Assembly (NCBI RefSeq): GCF_051124815.1 | Contig: NZ_CP118489.1 | Location: forward strand, 514,069 to 578,068 | DNA length: 64,000 nt | From: Azospirillum sp051124815 | Lineage (GTDB): Bacteria; Pseudomonadota; Alphaproteobacteria; Azospirillales; Azospirillaceae | Direction: 5' to 3' | Shown here: positions 9,101 to 17,370 of the stretch, piece by piece | How positions within the stretch are numbered: position 1 is the first letter of the stretch | Layout: the number at the start of each line of letters is the position of its first letter | Made by a program: the position numbers and the translations under genes | Notes under the pieces: model-generated | What the model was told of the DNA's origin: nothing | Database searches by the model: none | The model's input: the letters and a program-made list of their open reading frames with translations, nothing else

Positions 9101-9768
9101 ATGCCCCAGACGATGAAGGCCGCCACCGCCAGGAAGACGGTCAGCTTCACCAGACTTTCGAAGGCGATGGCCAGCATCAGGCCGCGGTGATGCTCGCTGG
9201 CGTTGATGTGGCGGACGCCGAACAGGATGGTGAAGACCGCCATCGACAGCGCCACCGCGAAGGCGGTGTCGCCCCAGATCGGCGGCGGCAGGGCGGCCGG
9301 CGCCGCCAGCGAGGGCGCGGTCAGAACGTCGAAGCTGGCGGCCACCGCCTTCAGTTGCAAGGCGATGTAGGGCAGCACGCCGACAAGCGCGGTCAGCGTC
9401 ACCAGCGCCGCCACCGCCTGGCTCTTTCCATAGCGGGCGCCGATGAAGTCGGCGATGGAGGTGACGTTCTGCGCCTTGGTGATGGCGATGGTCTTGGTCA
9501 GCACCGGCCGCGCCGCCAGCAGCAGGATCATCGGCGCCAGATAGATCGGCAGGAAATCGAAGCCGCTGGCCGACGCCCGCCCGACCGAGCCGTAGAAGCT
9601 CCAGCTGGTGTTGTAGATGCACAGAGTCAGCGCATAGAGGATGCCGGCCGTCCGCGGCGAGGCCGACAGCAGCCCACCCCCGGCGGTGCGGCGGTCGCCC
9701 CACCAGGCGATGGCGAACAGCACCCCCAGATAGGCCGCCGAAACGGCCAGCACCAGCCAACTCTGCAC
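6199..9768 (-). CDS. Sodium/solute symporter-domain hybrid histidine kinase (CrbS/MxtR-like)
   Basis: This is a protein of about 1189 residues. Its first ~520 residues form a multi-pass SSSF (SLC5-type) transporter domain with about 13 hydrophobic segments, for example GDRRTAGGGLLSASPRTAG and TIAITKAQNVTSIADFIGAR. A PAS domain (LENIGQGICVIDADHRIAAWN) and a short coiled segment follow. Next come HisKA with His815 in AAASHDLLQPLNAARL, an ATPase domain (NAIRYTPKG, DTGPGIP, GLGLGLAIV) and a C-terminal receiver with Asp1114 (VCVDYHVGGG) and Lys1165. This architecture is that of CrbS/MxtR sensors, which respond to acetate or related carbon status. The start is the GTG at 9768 with AAGAGG upstream and the first membrane helix right after. 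The longer frame to 10098 is proline/arginine-rich and unlikely to be translated. Confidence 0.9.
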   Translation of the reverse strand: MQSWLVLAVSAAYLGVLFAIAWWGDRRTAGGGLLSASPRTAGILYALTLCIYNTSWSFYGSVGRASASGFDFLPIYLAPMILLLAARPVLTKTIAITKAQNVTSIADFIGARYGKSQAVAALVTLTALVGVLPYIALQLKAVAASFDVLTAPSLAAPAALPPPIWGDTAFAVALSMAVFTILFGVRHINASEHHRGLMLAIAFESLVKLTVFLAVAAFIVWGMFDGYTDLIARPQADPLLSPDFTDPTWWSNTAISIIAFLCLPQMYHVMTVENDSPRHLRAAAWMYPTYLLALSALMIPIAVAGLVTFGEGGINPDTFMITLPIAAGASGFSLLSFIGGLSAATGMVIVAAVSLSTMLCNDVVMPLLLSRPRFAARVGRRDMVGTLLLVRRLSVLGILLLAYVMHRLVDRDYPLTVIGLLSFVAVAQFGPAYFGGLYWPRANRVGALAGLSAGFLLWVYTLLVPSMGGIIPVSADFLEFGPWGIGWLRPQALFGIGGLDPISHASLWSLLANLIAFVAGSLLARPSAVERTQAVFYTTATADRDEDDTPQALAKLADLRALAIRFVGAERGNAAFDAYAARGGLLNSAGRKGEAGPADLDAVRFTETLIAGAIGAASARVVMAASLQGRSLSRGDAMAMLDEASEALRFNRKLLQATLENIGQGICVIDADHRIAAWNHRYLELLDLPADMVRVGVPFADLIRFNERRGEYSAHDMKALLTNRDPANQQWPYRYERRRPDGTVLEIVANPLPEGGYVSTYTDVTERYRAAEALREANESLEHRVRERTDALQQAKAEAEAANASKTRFLAAASHDLLQPLNAARLFVSALEESMRGPLPTPDQRTAECGMIDNAAASLRSTEMLLGGLLDISSLDAGNVRVQKRSFAIDELLGGLGVEFSALAQERGLTLKVVSCGAVVRSDPQLLRRVLQNFLSNAIRYTPKGRVLLGCRRRRDPINGDRLRIEVWDTGPGIPEAKRREVFEEFRRLGGENGGGNPADKGLGLGLAIVDRIARLLGHPVSLRSTVGRGTGFAVEVPMEQARATPVDRPVSTPAALSAGLLVLCIDNEEPILAGLRALLGQWGCRVATASDVRGALAALAPFDGALPDVVCVDYHVGGGQTGLAVLERLRELWDRPVKGLLLTADRSEAVRAEAERCGCGVLYKPVKPASLRRFLNGAALQTAAVAER

Positions 9769-10249
9769 GACCGACGGACCTCTTGCCGGGGGAGAAAACC
9801 ACGTGATGAGCCTATCCCAAGCCCCGGCCCGCCAACAACGGCCGGGCTCGGTGTTGCCCAAAAACTGTGCAGCGCTGAACGAAGGTAGGGGGCGCACATG
9901 GTTCGCTGTTCGAACTATTCTGCGCCCGCCGGACGCCGCCGTCCCGGTCGCCGCTGGTGCGACGGCCGGCGCTCCTGCTCCCGGCCTTGGGCAGCCGCTC
10001 AGGATCGGGGACCGCCGAAGCGGCCGTTTCCGTCTCCTCCCTCGTACGGGGACGGCCGCTTCCGCGCTTTCCATTTTTATGCTGGGGGAATGGGACAAAC
10101 GGGGGTCCCTGTCGGTTTACTGCGTCGTCATCGCTGGGAAAGCGCCACGAACGGTCCAATCTATGGCAAGATGGTCCATCGTGAGGGAGACCGGCCGTCG
10201 GTGCCGGACCCGGTGCGTGGCCTGAAACGGAAGACGGACGCCCAAGAGA
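9769..10249. other. Divergent intergenic region
   Basis: These 481 bases lie between the symporter-kinase and a small plus-strand gene. Frames here are high-G+C chance ORFs without a recognisable product. The region must hold promoters for both directions. A relatively AT-rich patch (CCATTTTTATGCT, near 10070) could be a -10 region for the rightward gene, but I have no firm promoter call. Confidence 0.4.
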
Positions 10250-10501
10250 ATGCTGATCGACGCCTATTTGGGATTCCGGGTCGGGGACGTGGTCCTGGAC
10301 CGTGCGGAACTGGCGGCCGGCACCGCCACCATCAAGGAAATCCACGTCGTTCCCTGTGACTGGGCGCATGGCCTGACCGGCATCGCCGTCATGGAGAATG
10401 GCGCCGAGCGTTTCATCGTCCAGCTGAAGAAGGTGCGCCCGGCCGAGGAAGAGGTCGAGACCGAAAGCAACGTCCGGCCGCTGCGGCATCGCGCGCGCTG
10501 A
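10250..10501 (+). CDS. Small conserved-looking hypothetical protein
   Basis: The 83-residue product has no recognised family. It starts MLIDAYLGFRVGDVVLDRAE and has a beta-rich middle (TIKEIHVVPCDWAHGLTGIA, then ENGAERFIVQLKKVRP) and an acidic-then-basic tail. The pattern suggests a small SH3- or barrel-like fold, but that is only a reading of hydrophobic alternation. The ATG at 10250 is preceded by an AAGAGA ribosome site, codon use matches the genome, and a strong terminator follows 28 bases after the stop. It is a monocistronic unit. Function is unknown. Confidence 0.7.
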   Translation: MLIDAYLGFRVGDVVLDRAELAAGTATIKEIHVVPCDWAHGLTGIAVMENGAERFIVQLKKVRPAEEEVETESNVRPLRHRAR

Positions 10502-10528
10502 ACGGCTCCCGCAATCTCCGGAAACGAA

Positions 10529-10570
10529 AAGGCCCGCCGCCCCGGATCGGAGCGGCGGGCCTTCGTTTTT
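10529..10570 (+). terminator. Rho-independent terminator
   Basis: A 12-bp G+C-rich stem (AAGGCCCGCCGC at 10529-10540, GCGGCGGGCCTT at 10552-10563) is closed by an 11-base loop and followed by CGTTTTT. It ends the 83-residue gene. The A-run before the stem would also let it work leftwards. Confidence 0.88.
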
Positions 10571-10611
10571 GCGGCGGCGGCCGGGAGACTGTCGATCTTG
10601 AGCTTTTATCA

Positions 10612-10700
10612 GCCGTCATTCCCGCGAAGGCGGGAATCCAGCCTGTTCAGCGGCTTATCCGCGGAGCTTTCTGGATCCCCGCCTTCGCGGGGATGACGGC
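10612..10700. repeat. Palindromic REP/MITE-like element, copy 1
   Basis: A 30-base left arm beginning GCCGTCATTCCCGCGAAGG (10612-10641) and a right arm (10671-10700) are near-perfect inverted copies around a 29-base spacer. Each arm contains its own small palindrome (CCCGCGAAGGCGGG or CCCCGCCTTCGCGGGG). The same element recurs at 27747-27835 with a different spacer. Such CGTCATTCCCGCG repeats are common in intergenic DNA of many proteobacteria and fold into cruciforms in RNA. Confidence 0.9.
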
Positions 10701-10733
10701 CGATAATCGCCCACAAGGAGACAATCAGCCCCG

Positions 10734-11024
10734 TCAGTGGCGAAGCTGGACGCGTCCGCCGTTCCTGCGCGCGTCGTCGACGCTGGCGATAACGGGCAGG
10801 CCGCGCAGGAAGGCGGCGCCGGTGTCGGTCGCCTCGAACAGGACATGGCCCTGGCGGTCCTGGCCGCGGAAACGGGCCTCGGTCGCCATGCCGGCATTGC
10901 GGACGGCGGCCGACAGCTCGGACACGGCCCTCCAGATTCGGGCGCGGTGTTCGGCGGCGCTGGCACAGCCGGTCGCATCCGCGACGGCCAGCGTTACGGT
11001 GAAGGAATGAAGCTCGATCGCCAT
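10734..11024 (-). CDS. Hypothetical 96-residue protein
   Basis: The product starts MAIELHSFTVTLAVADATGC and has no family I can name. The sequence alternates beta-like and helical stretches (RIWRAVSELSAAVRNAGMAT, then ARFRGQDRQGHVLFEA) and ends in a basic tail. The frame is open further upstream, but the ATG at 11024 is preferred because the extension is arginine/proline-rich and untypical. It lies downstream of another small minus-strand gene (11117-11365) with a 92-base gap and may share its transcript. The REP-like element lies just beyond its 3' end. Function is unknown. Confidence 0.6.
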   Translation of the reverse strand: MAIELHSFTVTLAVADATGCASAAEHRARIWRAVSELSAAVRNAGMATEARFRGQDRQGHVLFEATDTGAAFLRGLPVIASVDDARRNGGRVQLRH

Positions 11025-11116
11025 GGTGGCACCACGGAACTTGAAGTGCGGGATTGGAAAACCCGGATCGTTCCGGCCATCGCCGGATACGGTGCCGGCC
11101 CTAGGGATCGAGAAAC

Positions 11117-11365
11117 TCAGTCGTAACGGGGAAGCTTCGACAGGACGATGTCGCTGATGAGGCCGCGGAGCTGGCTGACCGGGAGCTGTTCGACCGGAAT
11201 GCGGACGGCGCGGGCGTAGGTCTCGCAAACGTGCCAGGCGTGGTCGGGTTCGACCAGGATGTGCCGGGCGAGATCATGTTCGTCGGCGTTCGCCCGACCG
11301 GGGAGCGCCTTTTCACAGGCCAGGACGGTTTGCACCATGTCGCTGGCCAGACTGTGCAGATTCAT
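11117..11365 (-). CDS. Hypothetical 82-residue protein
   Basis: This small, mostly helical acidic/basic protein starts MNLHSLASDMVQTVLACEKA and includes HDLARHILVEPDHAWHVCET, IPVEQLPVSQLRGLISDIV and a short KLPRYD end. No family is recognised and there is no membrane segment. The start ATG at 11365 has a GGAAGG site at proper spacing. The frame extends upstream to 11437 without a good start. Together with the 96-residue gene it forms a short minus-strand unit. Confidence 0.62.
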   Translation of the reverse strand: MNLHSLASDMVQTVLACEKALPGRANADEHDLARHILVEPDHAWHVCETYARAVRIPVEQLPVSQLRGLISDIVLSKLPRYD

Positions 11366-11669
11366 GGATGGCACCTTCCCATGTTCGGGAATTGTTGGGA
11401 ACACGAACAGACTAGACCTTCGGACCGGTTTCCACAATGGTGCCTATGACGTTCGGCTGTGACAATTCAACGATGGTGCCACAACCGGCGTTTTCGCAAT
11501 CCGCCGCGGACCGGCCGATACCGGCATCAACATAGGGCGGGGCGAATTATTCCGCCTGTGACCGTTTCGCGGGTCTGACGCGGCAAATTCCGGCCCGGAC
11601 CTTCGGCAATCCCCTCTTGCGCCGGACGCGGTTTTGCCCATGGGGGGAGGAGGCGGCGATTGCCGCCGG
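11366..11669. other. Intergenic region, nothing assigned
   Basis: These 304 bases lie between the 82-residue gene and a secreted hypothetical. The right part (11440-11530) is less G+C-rich and may carry the promoter of the 82-residue gene. I see no supported gene, terminator or repeat here. Confidence 0.35.
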
Positions 11670-12191
11670 TCAGGTCCGGATCAGGCCGTCCTGCTTCGGC
11701 GGGGCCGGGGTTGGAGCCGGTGCCGGGGGGGCGGGCGGCGAGAGCTGCCAGTTGTCGAGCGCGCGCCGCAGCGCGTCCAGCCCGGCGCCGGCGGAGGATT
11801 TCGCCTCGTCCGCCGCGCGGGTGATGGCGGCGCAGAGCGCGGCGCGGCGCTGCGGATCGTCGCGGCTTTCCTCCAGCGCGCGGCCGACATCGTCCGTGGT
11901 GTCGCCGCCCCTGGCGTCGGGCTGCGCCGTCTTCGGGTCGATGCCCAGCAGCGGCAGCAGATATTCCCGCCCCTTCTCGCGCGCCACCGCCACCGCCTTG
12001 TCGCCGAACCGCTCCGCCGCCGCCAGACCGGTGTCCCAGGCGCCGAGCGCAGCCGAGACGGTGGGGCTGCAGCGGCCGGCCGGGTCGTCCGGGGGGGAAG
12101 TCGTCTGGGCGTGCAGCGGCGCGGCGCTCAGCAGCAGGGCGGCGACAGCCGGGATGCCAAGGCGGCGGAGAGGATCGGTCGGGCGCGTCAT
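11670..12191 (-). CDS. Secreted or periplasmic hypothetical protein
   Basis: The 173-residue product has a Sec-type signal peptide (MTRPTDPLRRLGIPAVAALL, then LSAAPLHAQ) with likely cleavage after the AQ near residue 27. The mature part is helical and alanine-rich (VAREKGREYLLPLLGIDPK, AAITRAADEAKSSAGAGL). It has two cysteines that could pair (CSPTVSAAL and ALCAAI) and ends in a proline-rich tail (PPAPPAPAPTPAPPKQDG). I recognise no family. The ATG at 12191 is chosen because it opens directly with the signal peptide; the frame continues upstream to 12257. It is divergent from the DUF47-pit operon, and no functional link is visible. Confidence 0.6.
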   Translation of the reverse strand: MTRPTDPLRRLGIPAVAALLLSAAPLHAQTTSPPDDPAGRCSPTVSAALGAWDTGLAAAERFGDKAVAVAREKGREYLLPLLGIDPKTAQPDARGGDTTDDVGRALEESRDDPQRRAALCAAITRAADEAKSSAGAGLDALRRALDNWQLSPPAPPAPAPTPAPPKQDGLIRT

Positions 12192-12449
12192 GCGGGAGGA
12201 CCTGCGGTCGGAGAGGGGGCTTCCGGAGATTTGGGGAGGCGGCCGGCGGCTTTCCATGCTGCCGCACCCGACGCGAGTCGGCGGAGGGAAAGAGCGGCAT
12301 TCTGCCGCGACCTGTGGCGATTTTGCTACCGAATGACGTTTTCATGGCGTTTACATGACATCCCGCCGCTGCACCGCACCGCGAAGCGTGGTAAGAGCAG
12401 CCCGAAATCTCACCAGTCCCCTATCCAGATACAGGCGAGTCACCGTCCC

Positions 12450-13094
12450 ATGCTGCTGCGCGCATTCCGTTCGCTGATGCCGAAGGAGGAACGCTTCGTC
12501 GACCAGTTCGTCGAGCAGGCCCGCCATATCGTGGCGGCATCCGCCGCCCTGGAAGCGGTGATGGACGCGGGACCGGACGACCGCACGCAGAAAATCGCGG
12601 CGCTGAAGCGGGTGGAGAAGGACGCCGACCGCATCGCCAAGGATGCAGGGCGCGACCTGCACCGCGCCTTCATCACGCCGTTCGACCGCTCGGACATCCT
12701 GTCGCTGATCAACGCGCTGGACGACGCCATCGACCTGATGGACGAGGTGCCGCGCCATGCCGGCCTGTACGGCGTCGAGGTGTTCGACGAGCCGATGCGC
12801 CGCTTCGTCGCCCTGATCCGCCAGCAGGCCGACGTGCTGCTGGAACTGATGCCGCTCCTGGGCGCCATCGCCCGCAACGCCGAGCGGATCGACCATCTCT
12901 GCGGCCGGCTGTCCGATCTGGAAGACGAGGCCGACGACGTGCTGCGCGACGCGCTGAAGGCGCTGATCGCGGAGAAGCCGGACATGATCGCCTTCCTCGG
13001 CCGGCGCGAGCTGTACGAGATGCTGGAGGCGGTGACCGACCGCTGCGACGACGTCGGCGACCTCGTCGCGGGCATCACGCTCGATCAGGTCTGA
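12450..13094 (+). CDS. DUF47/PhoU-like phosphate transport regulator
   Basis: The 214-residue all-helical protein belongs to the DUF47 family (TIGR00153, PhoU-related). It starts MLLRAFRSLMPKEERFVDQF and has the conserved metal-binding-type segments RVEKDADRIAKD, FITPFDRSDILSLINALDDA and LEDEADDVLRD. It stands ten bases before a PitA-type transporter. In Sinorhizobium meliloti the same pair is the orfA-pit operon, a lower-affinity phosphate uptake system repressed when phosphate is scarce. The protein probably controls the transporter from the cytoplasmic side. The start at 12450 matches the family; no strong ribosome site is visible. A Pho box was not found by eye. Confidence 0.9.
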   Translation: MLLRAFRSLMPKEERFVDQFVEQARHIVAASAALEAVMDAGPDDRTQKIAALKRVEKDADRIAKDAGRDLHRAFITPFDRSDILSLINALDDAIDLMDEVPRHAGLYGVEVFDEPMRRFVALIRQQADVLLELMPLLGAIARNAERIDHLCGRLSDLEDEADDVLRDALKALIAEKPDMIAFLGRRELYEMLEAVTDRCDDVGDLVAGITLDQV

Positions 13095-13104
13095 GGCCCG
13101 GTCT

Positions 13105-14118
13105 ATGGAGGCCCTGCAACTCGGTCTGCCGGCGATCGTCCTCATCATTCTGGTGGCGCTCGCCTTCGACTTCATCAACGGCCTGCACGACGCGGCGAAC
13201 TCCATCGCCACCGTGGTGTCGACCCGCGTGCTGTCGCCCAAGCTGGCGGTCCTGTGGGCGGCCTTCTTCAACTTCATCGCCTTCCTGTTCTTCGGCCTGC
13301 ATGTCGCCACCACCATCGGCACCGGGCTGGTCGATCCGCTGGTGATGGACCCGGCGGTGATCCTGGCGGCGCTGATCGGCGCCATCGGCTGGAACCTGAT
13401 CACCTGGTGGCTGGGGCTGCCGTCCTCCTCCTCGCACGCGCTGGTCGGCGGCATCGCCGGGGCCGGCATCGCCAAGGCGGGGTTCGGCGCCATCGTCGCC
13501 AGCGGCTTCACCAAGACGGCGGTCGCCATCGTGCTGTCGCCCGGCATCGGCCTGCTGCTGGCGCTGTTCCTGATGCTGGTGGCGTCCTGGGCGCTGCGCC
13601 GCGCCGCTCCCTTCACGGTCGACCGCCAGTTCCGCCATCTGCAGCTGGTGTCGGCGGCGCTCTACAGCCTGGGCCATGGCGGCAACGACGCGCAGAAGAC
13701 GATGGGCATCATCGCCGTGCTGCTGTTCAGCCAGGGCATGCTGGGCGACAGCTTCCACGTTCCCTTCTGGGTCATCATCGCCTGTCAGGTGGCGATGGGG
13801 ATGGGCACGATGATGGGCGGCTGGCGCATCGTCCGCACCATGGGGTCGCGCATAACCGACCTGAAGCCCTATCAGGGTTTCTGTGCCGAGACGGCGGGCG
13901 CCATCACCCTGTTCGGCGCGACGTGGCTGGGCATTCCGGTGTCGACCACCCACACCATCACCGGCGCCATCGTCGGCGTCGGCTCCGCCCGCCGCACCTC
14001 GGCGGTGCGCTGGGGGCTGGCCGGCCGAATCGTCTGGGCCTGGGTGCTGACGATTCCCGCCTCCGGCATCGTCGCCTGGCTGTCCTACCTGCTGGTCGCC
14101 GCCCTGCTGCGCCCGTAA
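13105..14118 (+). CDS. pit: Low-affinity inorganic phosphate transporter, PiT family
   Basis: The 337-residue membrane protein carries the two inverted PiT signatures. The first is FDFINGLHDAANSIATVVST near residue 25. The second is SLGHGGNDAQKTMG near residue 190. It is made of about ten hydrophobic helices and catalyses proton- or metal-coupled phosphate uptake across the inner membrane. The length matches the short alphaproteobacterial Pit form. It is co-transcribed with the DUF47 gene (10-base gap). It ends with hydrophobic helices reading GIPVSTTHTITGAIVGVG and WLSYLLVAALL, also typical of the family. Confidence 0.95.
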   Translation: MEALQLGLPAIVLIILVALAFDFINGLHDAANSIATVVSTRVLSPKLAVLWAAFFNFIAFLFFGLHVATTIGTGLVDPLVMDPAVILAALIGAIGWNLITWWLGLPSSSSHALVGGIAGAGIAKAGFGAIVASGFTKTAVAIVLSPGIGLLLALFLMLVASWALRRAAPFTVDRQFRHLQLVSAALYSLGHGGNDAQKTMGIIAVLLFSQGMLGDSFHVPFWVIIACQVAMGMGTMMGGWRIVRTMGSRITDLKPYQGFCAETAGAITLFGATWLGIPVSTTHTITGAIVGVGSARRTSAVRWGLAGRIVWAWVLTIPASGIVAWLSYLLVAALLRP

Positions 14119-14249
14119 GGGCGCCTTTTCGCGGGGAGAACGCCCGCAGAACGATGGGGTGAAAGGATAAGCCCTTCGGGATGCAGCGCGGCCTTGACCC
14201 GCAAGGGCGGGAACGGCAGGATCGGTGCGGTGGAGACAGGATACCGGTC

Positions 14250-14585
14250 ATGCCGCATATCGAACGCACCGATCAAGGTGAGCAGTATGTGTTTCCCGGC
14301 ACCGAACGCCGGACGGTCCCCGGCTTGCCCTATGCGGCGGAAGCCGACGGCCAGCTGACCCTGCATTTCTACGCCCCGCCCGAGAAGTCCGAACGCCGCC
14401 CGCGCCCGACCTCGGCGCGCGCGCTGTCGTCCACCCCCCTGCCGGTGACGGCGCTGCCGGCCAATGCGGCGATGGCCCCCGCCATGGCACAGGGCCAGAC
14501 GGCGCCGGCGGCGGCCGACTCCGCGCCGCAGAGCCTGTTCGGCCGCCGGCTCGCCCATTTCCCACGGGTGTTCGACCAACCCTGA
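14250..14585 (+). CDS. Hypothetical 111-residue protein
   Basis: The protein starts MPHIERTDQGEQYVFPGTER and then ADGQLTLHFYAPPEKSERR. The remainder is a low-complexity Ala/Pro/Thr stretch with a short basic end (RLAHFPRVFDQP). I recognise no family. The ATG at 14250 follows GGAGACAGG, and the frame open upstream to 14181 is not convincing. It is convergent with the Cache hybrid kinase, with stops 22 bases apart. It may be a small cytoplasmic or disordered protein. Confidence 0.5.
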   Translation: MPHIERTDQGEQYVFPGTERRTVPGLPYAAEADGQLTLHFYAPPEKSERRPRPTSARALSSTPLPVTALPANAAMAPAMAQGQTAPAAADSAPQSLFGRRLAHFPRVFDQP

Positions 14586-14607
14586 GCGGCTTCGGGCCGC
14601 TCCGACC

Positions 14608-17370
14608 TCAGGCGGTGCCGGTGCGGCTCCGCGTGGCGTCGAGCGTGCGGGCGACCTGACGCAGCAGGACATCGCGGTCATAGGGCTTGCCGACATGGCC
14701 GTTCATCCCGGCCTCGCGGCAGTGCCGCCGTTCCTCATCCGACGAACCGGCGGTCAGCGCCAGGATCGGCAGGTCGCCGCGCGGCGGCGGCATCGCGCGG
14801 ATGGCGCGGCTCGCCTCCAGCCCATCCATGCCCGGCATCTGCACGTCCATCAGCACGAGATCGTAGTCGCCGGCCTCCACCGCCTCCACCGCCGCGGCAC
14901 CGTCGGCCACAAGATCTATGGCGTAACCGCTGTCGCGGAACAGGGCGGCCAGCAGTTCGCGGTTGATCGGCAGATCCTCGGCGATCAGCAGGCGCGGCGG
15001 TCCGGGGGAGCGGTCGGCCGGAGGGGCGGCGGGCTTGGCGACGGGAGGGGCGACGGGCCGGGCGGCCGGGGGTGGGGAGGGCAGACCGGCGGCCGTCACC
15101 GGGCTTGCGGTTCCGCCTTGCCGGGCGGCGATGCGGGCGAGTTGCCGGCGCAGGTCGTCGATGGCGAAGGGCTTGGCGATCATCGCGACGTCGGGGCCGA
15201 AGGCGGACGGGGTGCCGGCGGCATGGGCGGCGAAGCCGGAGGCCAGCAGCACCGGCAGGCCGGGGCGCATGCGGGCGGCGTGCCTCGCCAGCTCCGTCCC
15301 ATCCATGCCCGGCGGCATGACGACGTCGCTCAGCAGCAAGTCCAGCGGCTCATGCCCGTCCAGCACCACCAGCGCCTCGTTGGCGTTGGCCGCCGCGATC
15401 ACCCGGTGCCCCCAGCCGCGCAGCAGCCCGGCCACCATGTCGCGCACCGTCGGGTCGTCGTCCACCAGCAGGACCGACAGCGGCCCGCAGGCCGGTGCCG
15501 GCGCCGGGGGCGGTGCAGGGGATAGTGCCTGCGGCGTTGCGGGGGCCACCGGCCCAGCGGCGGGAATGGCGGCCTTGGACGGCGGTATGTCGAATGGCTT
15601 GGCCGGCAGCAGGCGGCTCGCCGGCAGGCGCACCGTCACCGTGGTGCCGACGCCGAGCGTGCTGCGCAGTTCCAGGGTGCCGCCATGCAGGTCGACCAGC
15701 CGCTTGGTCAGGGGCAGGCCCAGACCGGCGCCCTCCGCCCCGCGGGTGGCGTTCCCGCCCCTGGCGAAGGGCTCCAGCACGCGGTCGATGTCCTCGGCCG
15801 GGATGCCGAGCCCGGTGTCGATGACGCGGATCACCGGCGCGCCGTCGTCCAGGGCGGCGGACAGCGTCACCGATCCGCCCGTCGGCGTGTATTTCACCCC
15901 GTTGGCGATCAGGTTCAGCAGGATCTGGCGGATGCGGCGGTCGTCGCCGCGCAGGTTGCGCACCGCCGGCGCCACCGCCGCCGACAACAGAACGCCGGCA
16001 TGCTCGGCCCGCGGGGTCAGCATGCGGACGGCGAAATCGGCGGCGTCCTCCAGGTCGCAGGGGCCGTCCTCCAACGTCAGCGCCCCGGCTTCCGCCCGCG
16101 CATGGTCGAGGATCTCGTTGATCAGTTCCAGCACATGCTGGCCGGAATCGCGGACATTGGCGGCATATTGCCGGTAGGAGGGCGTGCCGACCGGTCCCTC
16201 CGCCTCGCGGGCGATCAGGTCGGAGAAACCGATCACCGCGTTCAGCGGCGTGCGCAGCTCGTGGCTCAGACCGGCCAGGAACTCGCCCTTGTCGTGGTTG
16301 GCGGCCTCGGCGGCCCGGCGTGCCGTTTCCGCAATGTCGCGGGCCTTGTCCAGCTCGGCGGCGAGCCGCGCGGTCTCGTCGCGCTCGGCGCTGGTCCGCT
16401 CCACGACGCTGCGCGCCTCGGCCAGCGCCACCTGCGCCTTGCGCTCGCGGTCGAGGTAGCGCAGGCCCCAGCCCAGCATCGCCAGGATCGCCAGCAGCCC
16501 GATGGCGGTCTCCAGCACCGTGTGCAGGGTGCGGGTGCGCCAGTCGGCCATCGCCTGGTCCCGGCCGATGCCGGTCAGCACCACCAGGCCATAGTCGCGC
16601 ACCGTCCGGTAGGCGGCGATGCGTGACACCCCGTCCAGCATCGATCGCAGCAGGAACTGCCCTTCCGGCGCCTCGCGCAGCTTGGTTTGGAACAGCAGCC
16701 CGCCGGCCACCGATCTGCCGGCCGATGCCTCGGTGGCCGGGCGGCGGGCGAGGACCTCGCCGGCCGGGCCGTAGACGCCGATCAGCGGATCGAACTCGAT
16801 GCCCAGCAGGGCGTAGAAATCGGTCAGCGAATCCACCCGGATGGTCGCCGACGCCGTCCCGACGAAACGCCCTTCGTCGTCATACAGGGGACGCGAGACC
16901 GGGAAGACCAGCGGCTGGCCGCCGCTGCGGATCGTCTGCGCCGCCCCGACATGCAGGCGCGTGCCGCCGCGCAAGCTCTCCAGCCCGGCCGGATCGGCGA
17001 AGTCGGCGATGCGGTTGGGAAAGCTGGCCGATTCCAGGACCGGCCGGCCGTCGGCGTCATAGATCCAGACGGCGTCGGCACCCTCGACCTGGGACGCATA
17101 TTCGCGCAGCCGGGTCCAATGCTTCAGGTCGCGCACACGCTGCGGACCACCGGCCTCCGCCACCATCGCCGCGGTCTGGTCGAGCGCGATGTCGGCCGTG
17201 CGCACCGTGCGGTGGACATGGTCGTCGACCAGCCGGGCCATGTCCCGGACCATGGCGAAGCGGCGCTGCAGCGTGTCCTGGTAATCGTGGTAGATCCGGT
17301 GGCCCGCATTGCCCGCCAATGCGGCCAGCACCACGACCATCACCAGCGCGCCCCGTAGGAAGCGTCCCAC
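14608..17370 (-). CDS. Cache-domain hybrid histidine kinase with two receivers
   Basis: The ~920-residue protein has an N-terminal membrane helix, a periplasmic double-Cache (PDC) sensor of about 250 residues (DAVWIYDADGRPVLESASFP, VFPVSRPLYDDEGRFVGTAS) and a second helix near residue 290. A coiled coil, HisKA (His370 in LSHELRTPLNAVIGFSDL) and ATPase (NLIANGVKYTP, DTGLGIP, GAGLGLPLTKRL) follow. Two receivers come last, with Asp682 (LLLSDVVMPPG) and Asp842 (LVLMDVQMPG), joined by a proline/alanine-rich linker. No HPt is present, so an external phosphotransfer protein is probably needed. The GTG at 17370 has AGAGGGGGG upstream and leads directly into the membrane helix; a TTG at 17451 is the alternative. 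The ligand is unknown. Confidence 0.9.
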   Translation of the reverse strand: MGRFLRGALVMVVVLAALAGNAGHRIYHDYQDTLQRRFAMVRDMARLVDDHVHRTVRTADIALDQTAAMVAEAGGPQRVRDLKHWTRLREYASQVEGADAVWIYDADGRPVLESASFPNRIADFADPAGLESLRGGTRLHVGAAQTIRSGGQPLVFPVSRPLYDDEGRFVGTASATIRVDSLTDFYALLGIEFDPLIGVYGPAGEVLARRPATEASAGRSVAGGLLFQTKLREAPEGQFLLRSMLDGVSRIAAYRTVRDYGLVVLTGIGRDQAMADWRTRTLHTVLETAIGLLAILAMLGWGLRYLDRERKAQVALAEARSVVERTSAERDETARLAAELDKARDIAETARRAAEAANHDKGEFLAGLSHELRTPLNAVIGFSDLIAREAEGPVGTPSYRQYAANVRDSGQHVLELINEILDHARAEAGALTLEDGPCDLEDAADFAVRMLTPRAEHAGVLLSAAVAPAVRNLRGDDRRIRQILLNLIANGVKYTPTGGSVTLSAALDDGAPVIRVIDTGLGIPAEDIDRVLEPFARGGNATRGAEGAGLGLPLTKRLVDLHGGTLELRSTLGVGTTVTVRLPASRLLPAKPFDIPPSKAAIPAAGPVAPATPQALSPAPPPAPAPACGPLSVLLVDDDPTVRDMVAGLLRGWGHRVIAAANANEALVVLDGHEPLDLLLSDVVMPPGMDGTELARHAARMRPGLPVLLASGFAAHAAGTPSAFGPDVAMIAKPFAIDDLRRQLARIAARQGGTASPVTAAGLPSPPPAARPVAPPVAKPAAPPADRSPGPPRLLIAEDLPINRELLAALFRDSGYAIDLVADGAAAVEAVEAGDYDLVLMDVQMPGMDGLEASRAIRAMPPPRGDLPILALTAGSSDEERRHCREAGMNGHVGKPYDRDVLLRQVARTLDATRSRTGTA

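Noticed and set aside
6100..9888. A long plus-strand open frame opposite the symporter-domain kinase
   Set aside because: It is a high-G+C antisense frame of the real kinase; the translation is repetitive Gln/Arg/Gly/Ala with no domain, while the minus strand shows complete kinase motifs.
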